Counted from the stretch's first letter, positions 26,833 through 37,205 are shown. The stretch is 64,000 nucleotides of DNA from Marinifilum sp. D714 (GCF_030851345.1 NZ_JALPNU010000015.1:28919-92918); one strand, 5' to 3'. Numbers and translations are program-made. Notes: generated by a model not told the origin, from the sequence alone.

Positions 26833-28146
26833 ATGAAAAAGTTCTTCAACTATAAAACTCTCATTATTGCTGCCCTTGTAGTAATAGGCCTATTACTTTT
26901 TAAAAAATTTAAATCAGATGTACCTGAGGAAGTAAAAAGCGATAATCATGAATTGATTGATTCAACAGCTTTAGAGCCTGTTAATTTAAAATATGGATTT
27001 CCTATTGATAATTTTAATGTTGAAGAAAGTAAGGTTAAGAGAAATCAGAGTTTGTCAACAATATTAAGACAATACGATGTATCATATGCTGCAATCGATA
27101 AAATTGCAAAAAAAGCCAAAAATGTTTTTAATGTAAGAAGGATAAAATCAGGACGAGAATATTCTGTGTTGTTCTCAAAAGATAGCTTAAGAACTCCAGA
27201 GTATTTTGTATACGAAAACACACCAGTTGAATATATTGTATTTGATTTACGAGATACTTTGCATGTATACAAAGGGGAAAAAGAGATTATTTATAAGCGC
27301 AAACAAATTAAAGGAACCATTGAAAGTTCACTTTGGAATGCCATGGTAGAAGCCCAGGCTGATCCTATTTTATCCATCGAATTATCTGAAATTTATGCCT
27401 GGACTATAGATTTCTTTGGTATAGGTAAAGGCGATGAATTCAATATTATTTATGAAGAAGCTTTTGTTGATGATGAATCAATACATGATATCAAGGTACT
27501 AGCTGCCAATTTTATTCATCACAAATCAGATAATTATGCCTTTGCCTTTAAAGAAGGTGAAAAAAAAGGCTTTTTTGATGAAGAAGGGAAAAGCCTGCAA
27601 AAAGCATTCTTAAAAGCTCCTCTGCGTTTTTCAAGAATTAGTTCCAGGTTTTCTAATCGCAGATACCATCCTGTGCTAAAAAGATATAGAGCTCATCATG
27701 GTGTAGATTATGCAGCTCCAACGGGAACTCCTGTTCATACTATTGGAGATGGTGTTATTATTAAGAAAGGTTACCAAAAAAGAGGCGGTGGAAGATATTT
27801 AAAAATAAAACACAACAGTGTATACACCACAACCTATATGCATTTATCCCGTTTTGCCAAAGGTATGAACACAGGTGTTAGGGTAAAACAAGGGCAAACC
27901 ATAGCATATGTTGGTTCTTCAGGATTATCAACAGGACCACATCTCGATTTTAGAGTTCATAAAAATGGAAGCCCAATTAATCCATTAAAAATGAAATCAC
28001 CTCCTGTAGCTCCCGTTAAGAAAGAAAATCAGGCTCAATTTGAAATTCTTAAAAACAAATTGATGAAAGAATTAAATGGATTAGATAATATTCCAGAACC
28101 ATTAATACCGGATTCTTTGAACAATACCCTGGCATCAAAAAAATAA
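26833..28146 (+). CDS. membrane-anchored M23 (LytM-type) peptidase, atypical zinc motif
   Basis: 437 residues: N-terminal TM anchor (8-24), an OapA/LysM-like periplasmic middle (about 65-240) and a C-terminal M23 domain (about 275-395), a MepM-like layout. Zinc motif one is intact (H288xxxD292 in RAHHGVDYAAP), and the catalytic-type His of YMHL is H337. The usual HxH is H370-L-D372 (PHLDFRV), so one expected zinc His is Asp. The ATG at 26833 is chosen; an upstream TTG at 26779 is in frame but gives a polar extension before the anchor. Peptidoglycan endopeptidase or a divisome activator are both possible. Confidence 0.85.
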   Translation: MKKFFNYKTLIIAALVVIGLLLFKKFKSDVPEEVKSDNHELIDSTALEPVNLKYGFPIDNFNVEESKVKRNQSLSTILRQYDVSYAAIDKIAKKAKNVFNVRRIKSGREYSVLFSKDSLRTPEYFVYENTPVEYIVFDLRDTLHVYKGEKEIIYKRKQIKGTIESSLWNAMVEAQADPILSIELSEIYAWTIDFFGIGKGDEFNIIYEEAFVDDESIHDIKVLAANFIHHKSDNYAFAFKEGEKKGFFDEEGKSLQKAFLKAPLRFSRISSRFSNRRYHPVLKRYRAHHGVDYAAPTGTPVHTIGDGVIIKKGYQKRGGGRYLKIKHNSVYTTTYMHLSRFAKGMNTGVRVKQGQTIAYVGSSGLSTGPHLDFRVHKNGSPINPLKMKSPPVAPVKKENQAQFEILKNKLMKELNGLDNIPEPLIPDSLNNTLASKK

Positions 28147-28159
28147 AAGAGAGTCAAAA

Positions 28160-28199
28160 AATAATAGAGCAATTACTTTAAAGTAATTGCTCTATTATT
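28160..28199. terminator. bidirectional perfect palindrome terminator
   Basis: A perfect 40-bp palindrome centred at 28179/28180 (core ACTTTAAAGT). It contains the purN stop codon and serves both purN (minus) and the M23 gene (plus). Confidence 0.85.
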
Positions 28200-28738
28200 T
28201 TAGGGAAGTGCTCATATTCTAATTTGTGTACTTTATTTGCAACATCCTCTGCAGTATCATTAGGTTCCACTGAACACTTGGCCTGAAAAACAATTTCACC
28301 CTCATCATATTTCTCACTTACCATGTGAATGGTAATTCCAGATTCAGTTTCCTGGTTTTCTACTACCGATTTGTGAACATTCATACCATACATTCCTTTC
28401 CCACCATATTTTGGTAACAAAGCAGGATGTATATTTATTATTCTACCTGAAAATTCTTGTAGCACATTAGTCGGTATCAACCATAAAAACCCAGCCAGCA
28501 CTATTAAATCAACTTGCTTTTCTTTTAAATAATCAACCACTTTTGATGTCTCTTTAAAATCTGATCTTGAAAAAACAAAAGAAGGAAGTTTTAACTTTTC
28601 TGCTCGATTTAGCACAAAAGCATTGGGATTATTTGTGAGAACACAAGCAATCTCAACATTGGAATTATTTTTAAAGTACAACGCTATATTTTCAACATTA
28701 GTACCTGATCCTGAGGCGAATAATGCAATTTTCTTCAT
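28178..28738 (-). CDS. purN: phosphoribosylglycinamide formyltransferase
   Basis: Uses 10-formyl-THF to formylate GAR in purine synthesis. 186 residues from the ATG at 28738 (MKKIALFASGSGTNVENI). The longer in-frame extension to 28786 adds a hydrophobic stretch foreign to the family. Motifs: GSGTN (9-13), the active-site region IINIHPALLPKYGGKGMYG with Asn and His, and Asp in KYDEGEIVFQ. The variant GKGMYG in the loop is common in Bacteroidota. Divergent from acpP. Confidence 0.94.
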   Translation of the reverse strand: MKKIALFASGSGTNVENIALYFKNNSNVEIACVLTNNPNAFVLNRAEKLKLPSFVFSRSDFKETSKVVDYLKEKQVDLIVLAGFLWLIPTNVLQEFSGRIINIHPALLPKYGGKGMYGMNVHKSVVENQETESGITIHMVSEKYDEGEIVFQAKCSVEPNDTAEDVANKVHKLEYEHFPKIIEQLL

Positions 28739-28935
28739 GGTGAATTTGTTGTTAAAATAGTATGCCCAAAGGTATATAAAAGCCATTGGATGTAAAATAA
28801 TTTCGCTAGAAAAGGAAAAAGAATTACATTTGTCCCCAACTTTGTGAAAAAGATTTGAATTTTTTCAAGTAAATTTATTTCTTTGCACAGTTGAAAATTA
28901 ATTAGTTTAATATTAATCATTTAAATTTTAAAGTT

Positions 28936-29172
28936 ATGTCTGATATTGCATCTAGAGTAAAAGCTATCATTGTTGATAAGTTGGGTGTAGACGAAACTGA
29001 AGTAACTCCAGAAGCTAGCTTCACTAACGATCTAGGAGCTGACTCATTGGATACAGTTGAGCTAATCATGGAATTCGAAAAAGAGTTTAACATCGCTATT
29101 CCAGATGATCAAGCAGAAAACATCGGTACAGTAGGTGACGCTGTTTCTTACATCGAAGAAAACGCTAAGTAA
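28936..29172 (+). CDS. acpP: acyl carrier protein
   Basis: Carries fatty-acyl chains on 4'-phosphopantetheine. The 78-residue acidic protein has the modification site [14 protein letters not shown] with Ser at residue 36 (GADSLD). Co-oriented with fabF (21 nt gap) and rnc, a conserved trio. A weak promoter (TTTG, 20 nt, TTTCTTTG) lies upstream of 28936. Confidence 0.97.
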   Translation: MSDIASRVKAIIVDKLGVDETEVTPEASFTNDLGADSLDTVELIMEFEKEFNIAIPDDQAENIGTVGDAVSYIEENAK

Positions 29173-29193
29173 TTATTAACCAGACCCTTTTTT

Positions 29194-30447
<1,254 letters not shown>

Positions 30448-30450
30448 TTT

Positions 30451-31191
30451 GTGATTAAGTCTATTATTCAATCCATAAAACTTTTTTTCTTTCCTAGGAG
30501 GGAGTTTTATGGATTGTTATTTGATTTTCTAGGGTTTTATCCTAACAAACCCGACCTGTATGAATTGGCTTTCATACATAAATCGGCCAGTATACCTAAG
30601 AATGGCTTTAACATGAATAATGAACGTCTGGAATATCTGGGCGATGCAATTCTTGGTGCCGTAATTGCCGATATCCTTTACAAGTATTTTCCTAATAAAG
30701 ACGAAGGTTTCCTAACTCAAATTCGTTCTAAAATTGTTAGTCGAGAATCGCTAAATAAACTTGCCCTTAAAATTGGCTTGGACAATCATGTTGTATCCAA
30801 TGTAAATATGAACAACAACAAACATATTTATGGAGATGCATTCGAAGCTTTAATTGGAGCAATTTATTTGGATCAGGGATATCTTAAAACCCGTACTTTT
30901 ATCGAAGATAAAATCTTTAAGAAGTATATCAATTTGGAAGAAGTTGTGACTGTAGAAACCAACTTTAAGAGCAAATTGATTGAGTGGGCTCAAAAGAACA
31001 AAAAGGATGTATTCTTCGATACTCAAGAAGATGGTGTTGATAAAACATTGCGTTTGCCTTTATTTATTTCCGAAGTTGAGGTGGAAGAAGTGAAAATGGG
31101 TAAAGGTATTGGTACTTCAAAGAAAGAAGCACAGCAAAAAGCTGCTCGTGAAGCCTTGAAAAGAATCAACCAGAAAGAGCTGGCATCCTAA
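30451..31191 (+). CDS. rnc: ribonuclease III
   Basis: Double-strand-specific endoribonuclease for rRNA and mRNA processing. 246 residues: nuclease signature NERLEYLGDAILGAVIAD (about 52-69), catalytic Asp and Glu in YGDAFEALIGAIYLDQG (about 126-142), and a C-terminal dsRNA-binding domain (about 165-240). The start codon is GTG at 30451, three bases after the fabF stop, with an N-terminal basic and hydrophobic extension (MIKSIIQSIKLFFFPRREFY). Co-transcribed with acpP-fabF. Confidence 0.95.
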   Translation: MIKSIIQSIKLFFFPRREFYGLLFDFLGFYPNKPDLYELAFIHKSASIPKNGFNMNNERLEYLGDAILGAVIADILYKYFPNKDEGFLTQIRSKIVSRESLNKLALKIGLDNHVVSNVNMNNNKHIYGDAFEALIGAIYLDQGYLKTRTFIEDKIFKKYINLEEVVTVETNFKSKLIEWAQKNKKDVFFDTQEDGVDKTLRLPLFISEVEVEEVKMGKGIGTSKKEAQQKAAREALKRINQKELAS

Positions 31192-31717
31192 TTTAATTTA
31201 TTCTTTGTATTATAAAAATTCATCAGGTCTGAATTAACCTGACAGGAATTGCTATGTCTAGTTGTAAGGATCTTCTGGTAAATAATGGGTACAAAAAAAA
31301 GGACGGTAACCACAACCGCCCTTTCATCTAACTATTAACCAAAATTTTTAATCAAGGAGATTGTTCCTTATAGATTCGCTCTCCGATAGCAAATATAGTA
31401 TCAAATTATAAACTTCAAATACCTTTTCAGTAAAAATTTGTTAAAATAACGAATTTTTGCCTTAATTATAATCAATCCTAATTTAGAGAAGCTATATTCC
31501 ATTTAAATTTTCTAATATCCTGATCAATAACAAACTTATACATCACTTGTGTTAAAGATTGTTAAGTCGTAATTGTAGGATGATGATTTTTTTATCTTTG
31601 TATACGTGAAACCAGCATGATTAAAATAATTATTAAAAACACACTACAGTAATTGTTTTTATCTTGCAACTTCCTCCCGGTAATATTGGGATGACTAGTG
31701 GAAGAAAATAAATAAAG
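31192..31717. other. rnc / two-component intergenic region
   Basis: 526 bp. Hairpins after rnc: TCAGGT/ACCTGA (31223-31242) and a longer imperfect one (AAGGACGG...CCGCCCTT, about 31298-31323). The middle (31330-31540) is AT-rich with nothing I recognise. The right end holds the kinase promoter (31551-31600). A small leader hairpin, CTTCC (31670-31674) with GGAAG (31700-31704) and an inner CCC/GGG, ends just before the kinase gene. Confidence 0.5.
31551..31600 (+). promoter_or_regulatory. kinase promoter with tandem GTTAA decamers
   Basis: GTTAAAGATT (31551-31560) and GTTAAGTCGT (31561-31570) are tandem decamers 23 nt before a perfect -7 box TATCTTTG (31593-31600). Direct repeats one helical turn apart at this position suit an OmpR-family activator, perhaps the regulator of this operon. 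Leader is about 110 nt. Confidence 0.5.
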
Positions 31718-33205
31718 ATGAATCAGAAGTACATTTGGTTAGTTACGATTGTTTTGTGTATATCATTGTTTGGATTGATATTGGTCCAAATAAAATACTT
31801 TCAATCTGCATCAAAACTTAAAGAAGAACAATTTTCCTTAACTGTTAGTAAAGCCTTAGATCAGGTTGTTAAAAAGTTGGAACATGATGAATCTGTAAAT
31901 ATGATTCTAAAAGGCAATGGTTCTAATCATTCAAACATAGCAGGACATTCGGATCTTTCAACAGAAAGCTCGACGATTTCTTTCACTATGGATCAAAAAC
32001 ATGACAAAGCCGTTTTAAGTATCTCTCATGAAAACAAAAATATCAATATTGCCGAAGGCTCATTAAATGGAGGCTTAGCAAAATTCCAAGAGCAATTTAA
32101 TAAAGCCTTAACAAGTAGAGGAAATTATGGAGAATTTGCTAATAAATTAAAAAATGCAAATCTAAAACTTAGCGAGCGTATTGACCTTAAAGCTTTACCT
32201 ACTTTAATTGAGCAGAAGTTAAGAGACAATGGAATCAAATTAAATTTTGAGTATGCAGTAAAAGTGAATGGCATCAAGTTTGAAACGGCTTCAAAGAATT
32301 ATTTTAGAAATCCTTCTGTGGAGAAGTACACCAAACCTCTATTTCCAAACGATTTGTATTTTACAAGAAATAACATTTTACATGTTTATTTTCCTGCGAA
32401 ACAGCAGCACATGCTTCAATCATACACAATGCTATTTCCTTCATTTATTCTTACCTTGGTATTGATACTTTGCAGTGCTTTTACAATTTTCATCATCTTC
32501 CGCCAGAAAAAGTTGTCGAAAATCAAGAACGATTTTATCAACAATATGACTCATGAGTTTAAAACTCCAATTTCAACAATATCATTGGCATCGCAAATGC
32601 TGAAAGACAACAGCGTTGCAACCACTCAAAGCTTTATCGATCATATTGCAAAAATCATAAACGATGAAAGTAAACGATTAACTTACCAGGTTGAAAAAGT
32701 ATTGCAAATGGCAGTATTTAATGAAGCCAGAATGAAGTTAAAGTTGAAACCTATAAGTGTTCATAAAATAATTCAAAATTTATTACCTAACTTTACTATT
32801 AGAGCAGAAGATAAAAGTGGTAACATGTACCAAAATTTAGATGCTAGCCAGGATACAATTATGGCAGACGAAGTTCATGTTAGCAATGTTATCTCAAACC
32901 TGTTGGACAATGCAATTAAATATTGCAAGGACAATCCGGAAATCAGTATCAGTACACGGAACAGAGACAAGGGTATTGTTATTTCAATTACTGATAATGG
33001 GATTGGAATATCGAAAGAAGATCAGAGAATGGTTTTCGAACGCTTTTTCCGTGTTCATACAGGAAACGTGCACGATGTTAAAGGATTTGGCTTGGGCTTA
33101 TCCTATGTGAAAAAAGTTGTTGATGCACACAATGGTGAAGTGAATGTAGAGAGTGTTCTCGAAAAGGGATCAAAATTTGAAGTATATCTTCCTTTAAAAA
33201 AATAG
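31718..33205 (+). CDS. RprX-like sensor histidine kinase
   Basis: 495 residues: TM1 (about 6-26), a periplasmic sensor region of about 210 residues, TM2 (about 240-262), HisKA with phospho-His in NNMTHEFKTPIST (about 277-289), and a HATPase with N box LLDNAIKYC and G boxes DNGIGIS and GFGLGLSYV. The periplasmic part resembles the second kinase at 61491, so the two are paralogs. Five bases upstream of its response regulator. The sensed signal is unknown. Confidence 0.93.
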   Translation: MNQKYIWLVTIVLCISLFGLILVQIKYFQSASKLKEEQFSLTVSKALDQVVKKLEHDESVNMILKGNGSNHSNIAGHSDLSTESSTISFTMDQKHDKAVLSISHENKNINIAEGSLNGGLAKFQEQFNKALTSRGNYGEFANKLKNANLKLSERIDLKALPTLIEQKLRDNGIKLNFEYAVKVNGIKFETASKNYFRNPSVEKYTKPLFPNDLYFTRNNILHVYFPAKQQHMLQSYTMLFPSFILTLVLILCSAFTIFIIFRQKKLSKIKNDFINNMTHEFKTPISTISLASQMLKDNSVATTQSFIDHIAKIINDESKRLTYQVEKVLQMAVFNEARMKLKLKPISVHKIIQNLLPNFTIRAEDKSGNMYQNLDASQDTIMADEVHVSNVISNLLDNAIKYCKDNPEISISTRNRDKGIVISITDNGIGISKEDQRMVFERFFRVHTGNVHDVKGFGLGLSYVKKVVDAHNGEVNVESVLEKGSKFEVYLPLKK

Positions 33206-33210
33206 ACGCA

Positions 33211-33897
33211 ATGGAACAAGTTAAAATCTTATTAGCCGAGGATGATGCGAACCTAGGCCTTTTGCTTAAAGAATATTTAATCGCTAAAAATTATAACACT
33301 ACTCTTTGCGAAGATGGTGACAAAGCTTACGATGAGTTCTTGAAAAATCCTTACGACCTGTGCATTTTTGATATCATGATGCCTCATCGAGATGGTTTTA
33401 CGCTTGCAAAGGATATTCGTTTAATCAATAGCGAAATTCCAATTATCTTTCTGACTGCAAAATCGATGAAAGAGGATGTTTTGGAAGGATTTAAACTTGG
33501 TGCCGATGACTACATGACCAAGCCATTTAGTATGGAAGAACTTTTGGTGAGAATTGAAGCCGTTCTGAGAAGAACCGCAGGAGTTAAGCCAGAAATTAAC
33601 CAGGAAGAATTTAAATTAGGTCGTTATACTTTCGATGCTAAAAAACAATATTTGGTTGATGGAGATGAAACCATTAAACTAACAACCAAAGAATCGGAAC
33701 TTTTAAAGCTTCTTTGCAACAATGTAAATAAAGTATTGGAGCGAAATCTGGCTTTAAAAACCATTTGGTCCGACGATAATTATTTCAATGCACGTAGTAT
33801 GGATGTTTACATTACCAAACTTCGTAAACACTTGAAGGAAGAGCCAAGCATTGAAATTATTAACGTTCACGGTAAAGGTTATAAATTGATAATGTAA
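33211..33897 (+). CDS. RprY-like OmpR-family response regulator
   Basis: 228 residues: receiver domain with acidic pocket E10-D11-D12, phospho-Asp D54 (CIFDIMMP) and the conserved Lys in DYMTKPF (about 102-108), then an OmpR/PhoB winged-helix DNA-binding domain (KLTTKESELLKLL... to ...VHGKGYKLIM). Paired with the upstream kinase. Faces the 34372 gene convergently. A paralog is at 63065. Confidence 0.95.
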   Translation: MEQVKILLAEDDANLGLLLKEYLIAKNYNTTLCEDGDKAYDEFLKNPYDLCIFDIMMPHRDGFTLAKDIRLINSEIPIIFLTAKSMKEDVLEGFKLGADDYMTKPFSMEELLVRIEAVLRRTAGVKPEINQEEFKLGRYTFDAKKQYLVDGDETIKLTTKESELLKLLCNNVNKVLERNLALKTIWSDDNYFNARSMDVYITKLRKHLKEEPSIEIINVHGKGYKLIM

Positions 33898-33911
33898 TCC
33901 ACCAGATATCA

Positions 33912-33942
33912 AAAAAGCTGCTTTTTAAAGCAGCTTTTTTTT
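33912..33942 (+). terminator. response-regulator operon terminator
   Basis: AAAAAGCTGCTTT (33912-33924) pairs with AAAGCAGCTTTTT (33927-33939) and runs into more T. Confidence 0.93.
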
Positions 33943-34019
33943 GGTTCTATATGGAATCTGGTGCGTAACTAAATCGAATATTAATTGAAAAGAACAATCC
34001 TAGAATTCTTTAATTTTAC

Positions 34020-34232
34020 TCTGCTCAAGCCGCATGGCTCTTACTTTTTATTCATCAAATGATTTCTTTAAAAAGGAATTCATGAGCTCCCTTCGGTCGG
34101 TTCCATTGATGAAAAAGTAAGCAAAAAATCTAGGGCGTGTAAGCACAAACTCCTTCTACTTGAAAACATTAAATTCGGCGGGGTGATCTTCTCAATTCTT
34201 CGAAGCTTCCCCGTCTCTCTAAATGTTTTCTA
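34020..34232. repeat. structured intergenic element, possible dispersed-repeat relic
   Basis: Two long imperfect hairpins in a gene-free gap. First: CTTACTTTTTATTCATCAA (34040-34058) against TTGATGAAAAAGTAAG (34106-34121), identical but for a two-base bulge. Second: GAAAACATT (34162-34170) and CGGGG before a loop, against CCCCG (34208-34212) and AATGTTTTC (34222-34230). Its base composition is more GC-rich than its surroundings. I see no reading frame. Confidence 0.5.
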
Positions 34233-34371
34233 CGGATAAGAAGCTTGTCCTTCCAATGCCCGACAATCCCACACGAACAAAGTAGATTATTTTTTACTTA
34301 TAAGCTATATAATTTCATGAATCACCCACTATAAATCATACAGAGCTTTTTTTTATTATGAGAGAAAGAAA

Positions 34372-35082
34372 CTACTCCTTTTGTTTCTTCGTTTTCTTTC
34401 TTTTTATCTTTTTCACTTTCTTTCCATCCTTCTCCTCTACCGTAACCTCAACATCCACTTCGTGCTCACCATGCTTTTCAATCCAAACATTGTCTTTGCC
34501 TGAACTCTTTATTTTAATGATTTTCACACCATCTTCCTCAGTAATTTCTACATCGTCGGAATCTTGAATGATGATAATTTTTTCCGCTTTTTTCCCATCA
34601 AATGGAAGTACATTCAATTTGTGTTTACCTCCATGAAGCATTTCAATATGGATATCTTTCGAAATACAAGAATCACCTGAGTGGAAAATAAAACTCCCAT
34701 CCTCACCCGAGAACTTAAATTTCTTCATCATTTTTATTGCATCTCCATCAAAAGTTGAGTCGATATTAAAAACAAAGCTCTCAATCATTTTGAAATGCTT
34801 TCCATGCTTTTTATCATCACTAGAATACCAAACCATATGCTTTTTCATTAAAGAATCTGATACACCCTTTAATTCTATAATTTTCATGATTTCATCATGA
34901 TCTTTATGCTCGTGGAAAATTGTATCGATGACAGTTTCTTTTCCGTCTTCAATCACTTTTACTTTAACATGCACCTCATGTTTTTCCTTTTTCTTATCCT
35001 TCTCTTGAGCGAAAGTAACTTGTGACACCAACAAAACAGCACAACATAGGCTTAGTAAGAGTCTAAATCGTTTCATAACCAT
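34372..35082 (-). CDS. secreted highly charged protein, function unknown
   Basis: 236 residues. Signal peptide (residues 1-25, ending VTFAQ), then a Lys/Asp/Glu/His-rich chain: EKDKKKEKHEVHVKVKVIEDG, later EVTVEEKDGKKVKKIKRKK at the C-terminus. Short beta-like repeats (VHVKVKVI, VDVEVTVEE) begin and end the chain. No family recognised; the His and Asp content would suit metal or polyanion binding but that is speculation. A second ATG two codons in is equally possible. Its promoter resembles that of the second RprX-like kinase (see 35115-35181), and it lies next to the first RprXY pair. Confidence 0.75.
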   Translation of the reverse strand: MVMKRFRLLLSLCCAVLLVSQVTFAQEKDKKKEKHEVHVKVKVIEDGKETVIDTIFHEHKDHDEIMKIIELKGVSDSLMKKHMVWYSSDDKKHGKHFKMIESFVFNIDSTFDGDAIKMMKKFKFSGEDGSFIFHSGDSCISKDIHIEMLHGGKHKLNVLPFDGKKAEKIIIIQDSDDVEITEEDGVKIIKIKSSGKDNVWIEKHGEHEVDVEVTVEEKDGKKVKKIKRKKTKKQKE

Positions 35083-35114
35083 TGTATTTAAATTTGACTT
35101 GAATTATCTACTTT

Positions 35115-35181
35115 CAAAATTATCATACAACTGAAAAAAAGGCAGTTAAGCTTTAGCTAAAAAGAGTTAAGGAAAGGTTAA
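35115..35181 (-). promoter_or_regulatory. promoter with three phased TTAA(C) sites
   Basis: -7 box TAATTTTG (minus strand, 35115-35122). Upstream on the minus strand TTAAC sites occupy 35178-35181, 35167-35170 and 35146-35149, i.e. steps of 11 and 21 bp, with 23 nt between the last site and the -7 box. The same layout is found at 61391-61458. Confidence 0.6.
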
Positions 35182-35198
35182 AATAGCGATCAGTAGTC

Positions 35199-35226
35199 AG
35201 CTTTCAGCTACTAGCCCCAAGCTATA
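35199..35226. repeat. 7-bp tandem repeat array (four units)
   Basis: AGCTTTC, AGCTACT, AGCCCCA, AGCTATA in perfect 7-bp phase. Related to the array at 9456-9490. It lies between the lepA terminators and the 35115 promoter. Confidence 0.75.
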
Positions 35227-35282
35227 AAACTTATTACGCTTAAAATTGTTATTATAAGCCTCTTTAGAGCTTGAAGAAAAAA

Positions 35283-35352
35283 AAAGCTGTCCGAAAAATC
35301 GAACAGCTTTGTATATCTTTTTTAATGCTGACAGGATCTCCGAACGCTGTCA
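35283..35352 (-). terminator. tandem lepA terminators
   Basis: CTGACAG (35328-35334) with CTGTCAG (35346-35352) next to the lepA stop, then AAAGCTGT (35283-35290) with ACAGCTTT (35303-35310), which on the minus strand runs into nine T. The second is a strong terminator. Confidence 0.85.
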
Positions 35353-35362
35353 GATTACATTA

Positions 35363-37150
35363 TTAGTCTAATTTAAGAACCGCAAGGAAAGCTTTTTGTG
35401 GTACTTCTACATTACCTACCTGCTTCATACGCTTCTTCCCTTTTTTCTGCTTTTCCAACAGTTTACGCTTCCGCGTGATATCACCACCATAACATTTTGC
35501 GGTTACATCTTTACGAACAGCCTTAACGGTTTCACGAGAAATAATTTTAGCTCCAATTGCACCCTGAATGGCAATATCAAACTGTTGTCTTGGAATCAAT
35601 TCTTTCAGCTTCTCACACATTCTTCTACCGAATGCCTGTGCATTATCGAAGTGAATTAAAGTAGAAAGTGCATCAACACCTTCACCATTCAACAGAATAT
35701 CCAGTTTCACCAATTTGGCAGGCTTAAATCCGATCTGGAAATAGTCGAAAGAAGCATAACCTTTCGAGATACTCTTTAGCTTATCGTAAAAATCGAATAC
35801 AATCTCACCCAATGGCATTTCGTAAGTTAGCTCTACCCTGTCGCTTGTTAAATATTGCTGATTGGTCATGATACCACGCTTGCTCATACAAAGGGTCATC
35901 AACGGACCAACAAACTCCGATTTGGAGATAATCTGAGCTCGAATAAATGGTTCCTCGATATAATCCAATGCATTCGGATCTGGCATATCCGATGGATTGT
36001 GCATCTCGAACTCATCACCTTTCTTGGTGTGTGCAATATACGATACGTTAGGAACCGTAGTAATTACGTTCATGTCGAACTCACGATCCAAACGTTCCTG
36101 AACAATTTCCATGTGCAATAGTCCCAGGAATCCACAACGGAAACCAAAACCAAGTGCCAAGGATGATTCAGGTTCAAAAGTCAAGGAAGCATCATTCAGC
36201 TTCAATTTCTCCATTGCCGCACGCAAATCTTCATAATCTTCCGAATCGATTGGATAAACCCCGGCAAATACCATTGGTTTTACTTCCTCGAAACCTTCAA
36301 TTGCAGCATCGCAAGGATTTGCTTTGTGAGTAACGGTGTCTCCTACCTTTACCTCGGTTGATGTTTTAATACCCGAAATGATATAACCTACATCACCCGT
36401 TTTCAAAACCTTTCTTGGTTCCTGGGTCAATCGTAGTACACCAATTTCATCGGCCTGGTATTCCTTCTCGGTATTTACGAATTTTACCAAATCACCTTTG
36501 CTGATTTCACCATTCAAAATACGAATGTAAGTAATGATACCACGGAACGAATTGTATTCCGAGTCGAAAATCAATGCTTGCAATGGTGCTTCTGGATCTC
36601 CTTCCGGAGCTGGAACACGATCAACAATGGCTTCCAATATATCAGGAACTCCCTCACCAGTCTTTCCACTGGCAGCCAAAATCTCACTCTCATCACATCC
36701 CAATAAATCCACAATCTGATCCTTCACATCTTCAGGATTCGCATTTGGCAAGTCAATCTTATTCAAGACCGGAATAATTTCCAAATCATTTTCGATTGCC
36801 AAATAAAGATTGGATATGGTTTGTGCCTGAATTCCCTGGGTAGCATCAACAATCAACAATGCTCCCTCGCAGGCAGCAATCGATCTTGACACCTCGTAAG
36901 AGAAGTCAACGTGACCCGGTGTGTCAATCAGGTTTAAGGTATACTTTTCACCATCGCGCATATAATCCATTTGGATTGCATGACTCTTGATGGTAATCCC
37001 ACGCTCACGCTCCAAATCCATATCATCTAGTACCTGCGCCTGCTTTTGGCGGTCGGTAATGGTGTTGGTAACGTCAAGTAAACGATCGGCCAAGGTAGAT
37101 TTACCATGGTCGATGTGGGCTATGATGCAAAAATTTCGAATGTTCTTCAT
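35363..37150 (-). CDS. lepA: elongation factor 4
   Basis: Ribosome-associated GTPase that back-translocates stalled ribosomes. 595 residues with G1 AHIDHGKST (about 11-19), G3 DTPGH (about 77-81), G4 NKID, EF-G-like domains II, III and V, and the LepA-specific basic C-terminus ([26 protein letters not shown]...). Standard length. Its leader contains a heptamer array and its upstream DNA is repeat-rich. Confidence 0.97.
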   Translation of the reverse strand: MKNIRNFCIIAHIDHGKSTLADRLLDVTNTITDRQKQAQVLDDMDLERERGITIKSHAIQMDYMRDGEKYTLNLIDTPGHVDFSYEVSRSIAACEGALLIVDATQGIQAQTISNLYLAIENDLEIIPVLNKIDLPNANPEDVKDQIVDLLGCDESEILAASGKTGEGVPDILEAIVDRVPAPEGDPEAPLQALIFDSEYNSFRGIITYIRILNGEISKGDLVKFVNTEKEYQADEIGVLRLTQEPRKVLKTGDVGYIISGIKTSTEVKVGDTVTHKANPCDAAIEGFEEVKPMVFAGVYPIDSEDYEDLRAAMEKLKLNDASLTFEPESSLALGFGFRCGFLGLLHMEIVQERLDREFDMNVITTVPNVSYIAHTKKGDEFEMHNPSDMPDPNALDYIEEPFIRAQIISKSEFVGPLMTLCMSKRGIMTNQQYLTSDRVELTYEMPLGEIVFDFYDKLKSISKGYASFDYFQIGFKPAKLVKLDILLNGEGVDALSTLIHFDNAQAFGRRMCEKLKELIPRQQFDIAIQGAIGAKIISRETVKAVRKDVTAKCYGGDITRKRKLLEKQKKGKKRMKQVGNVEVPQKAFLAVLKLD

Positions 37151-37156
37151 ACTGTC

Positions 37157-37205
37157 AATTACGAATTACGAATTAGAAATTACGAATTGTATATCACAAA
37201 TTACG
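37157..37205. repeat. 7-bp tandem repeat array (AATTACG-type)
   Basis: Seven units in 7-bp phase: AATTACG, AATTACG, AATTAGA, AATTACG, AATTGTA, TATCACA, AATTACG. It begins 7 nt before the lepA ATG, inside its probable leader. The motif differs from the AGCT arrays but the period is the same. Confidence 0.8.
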
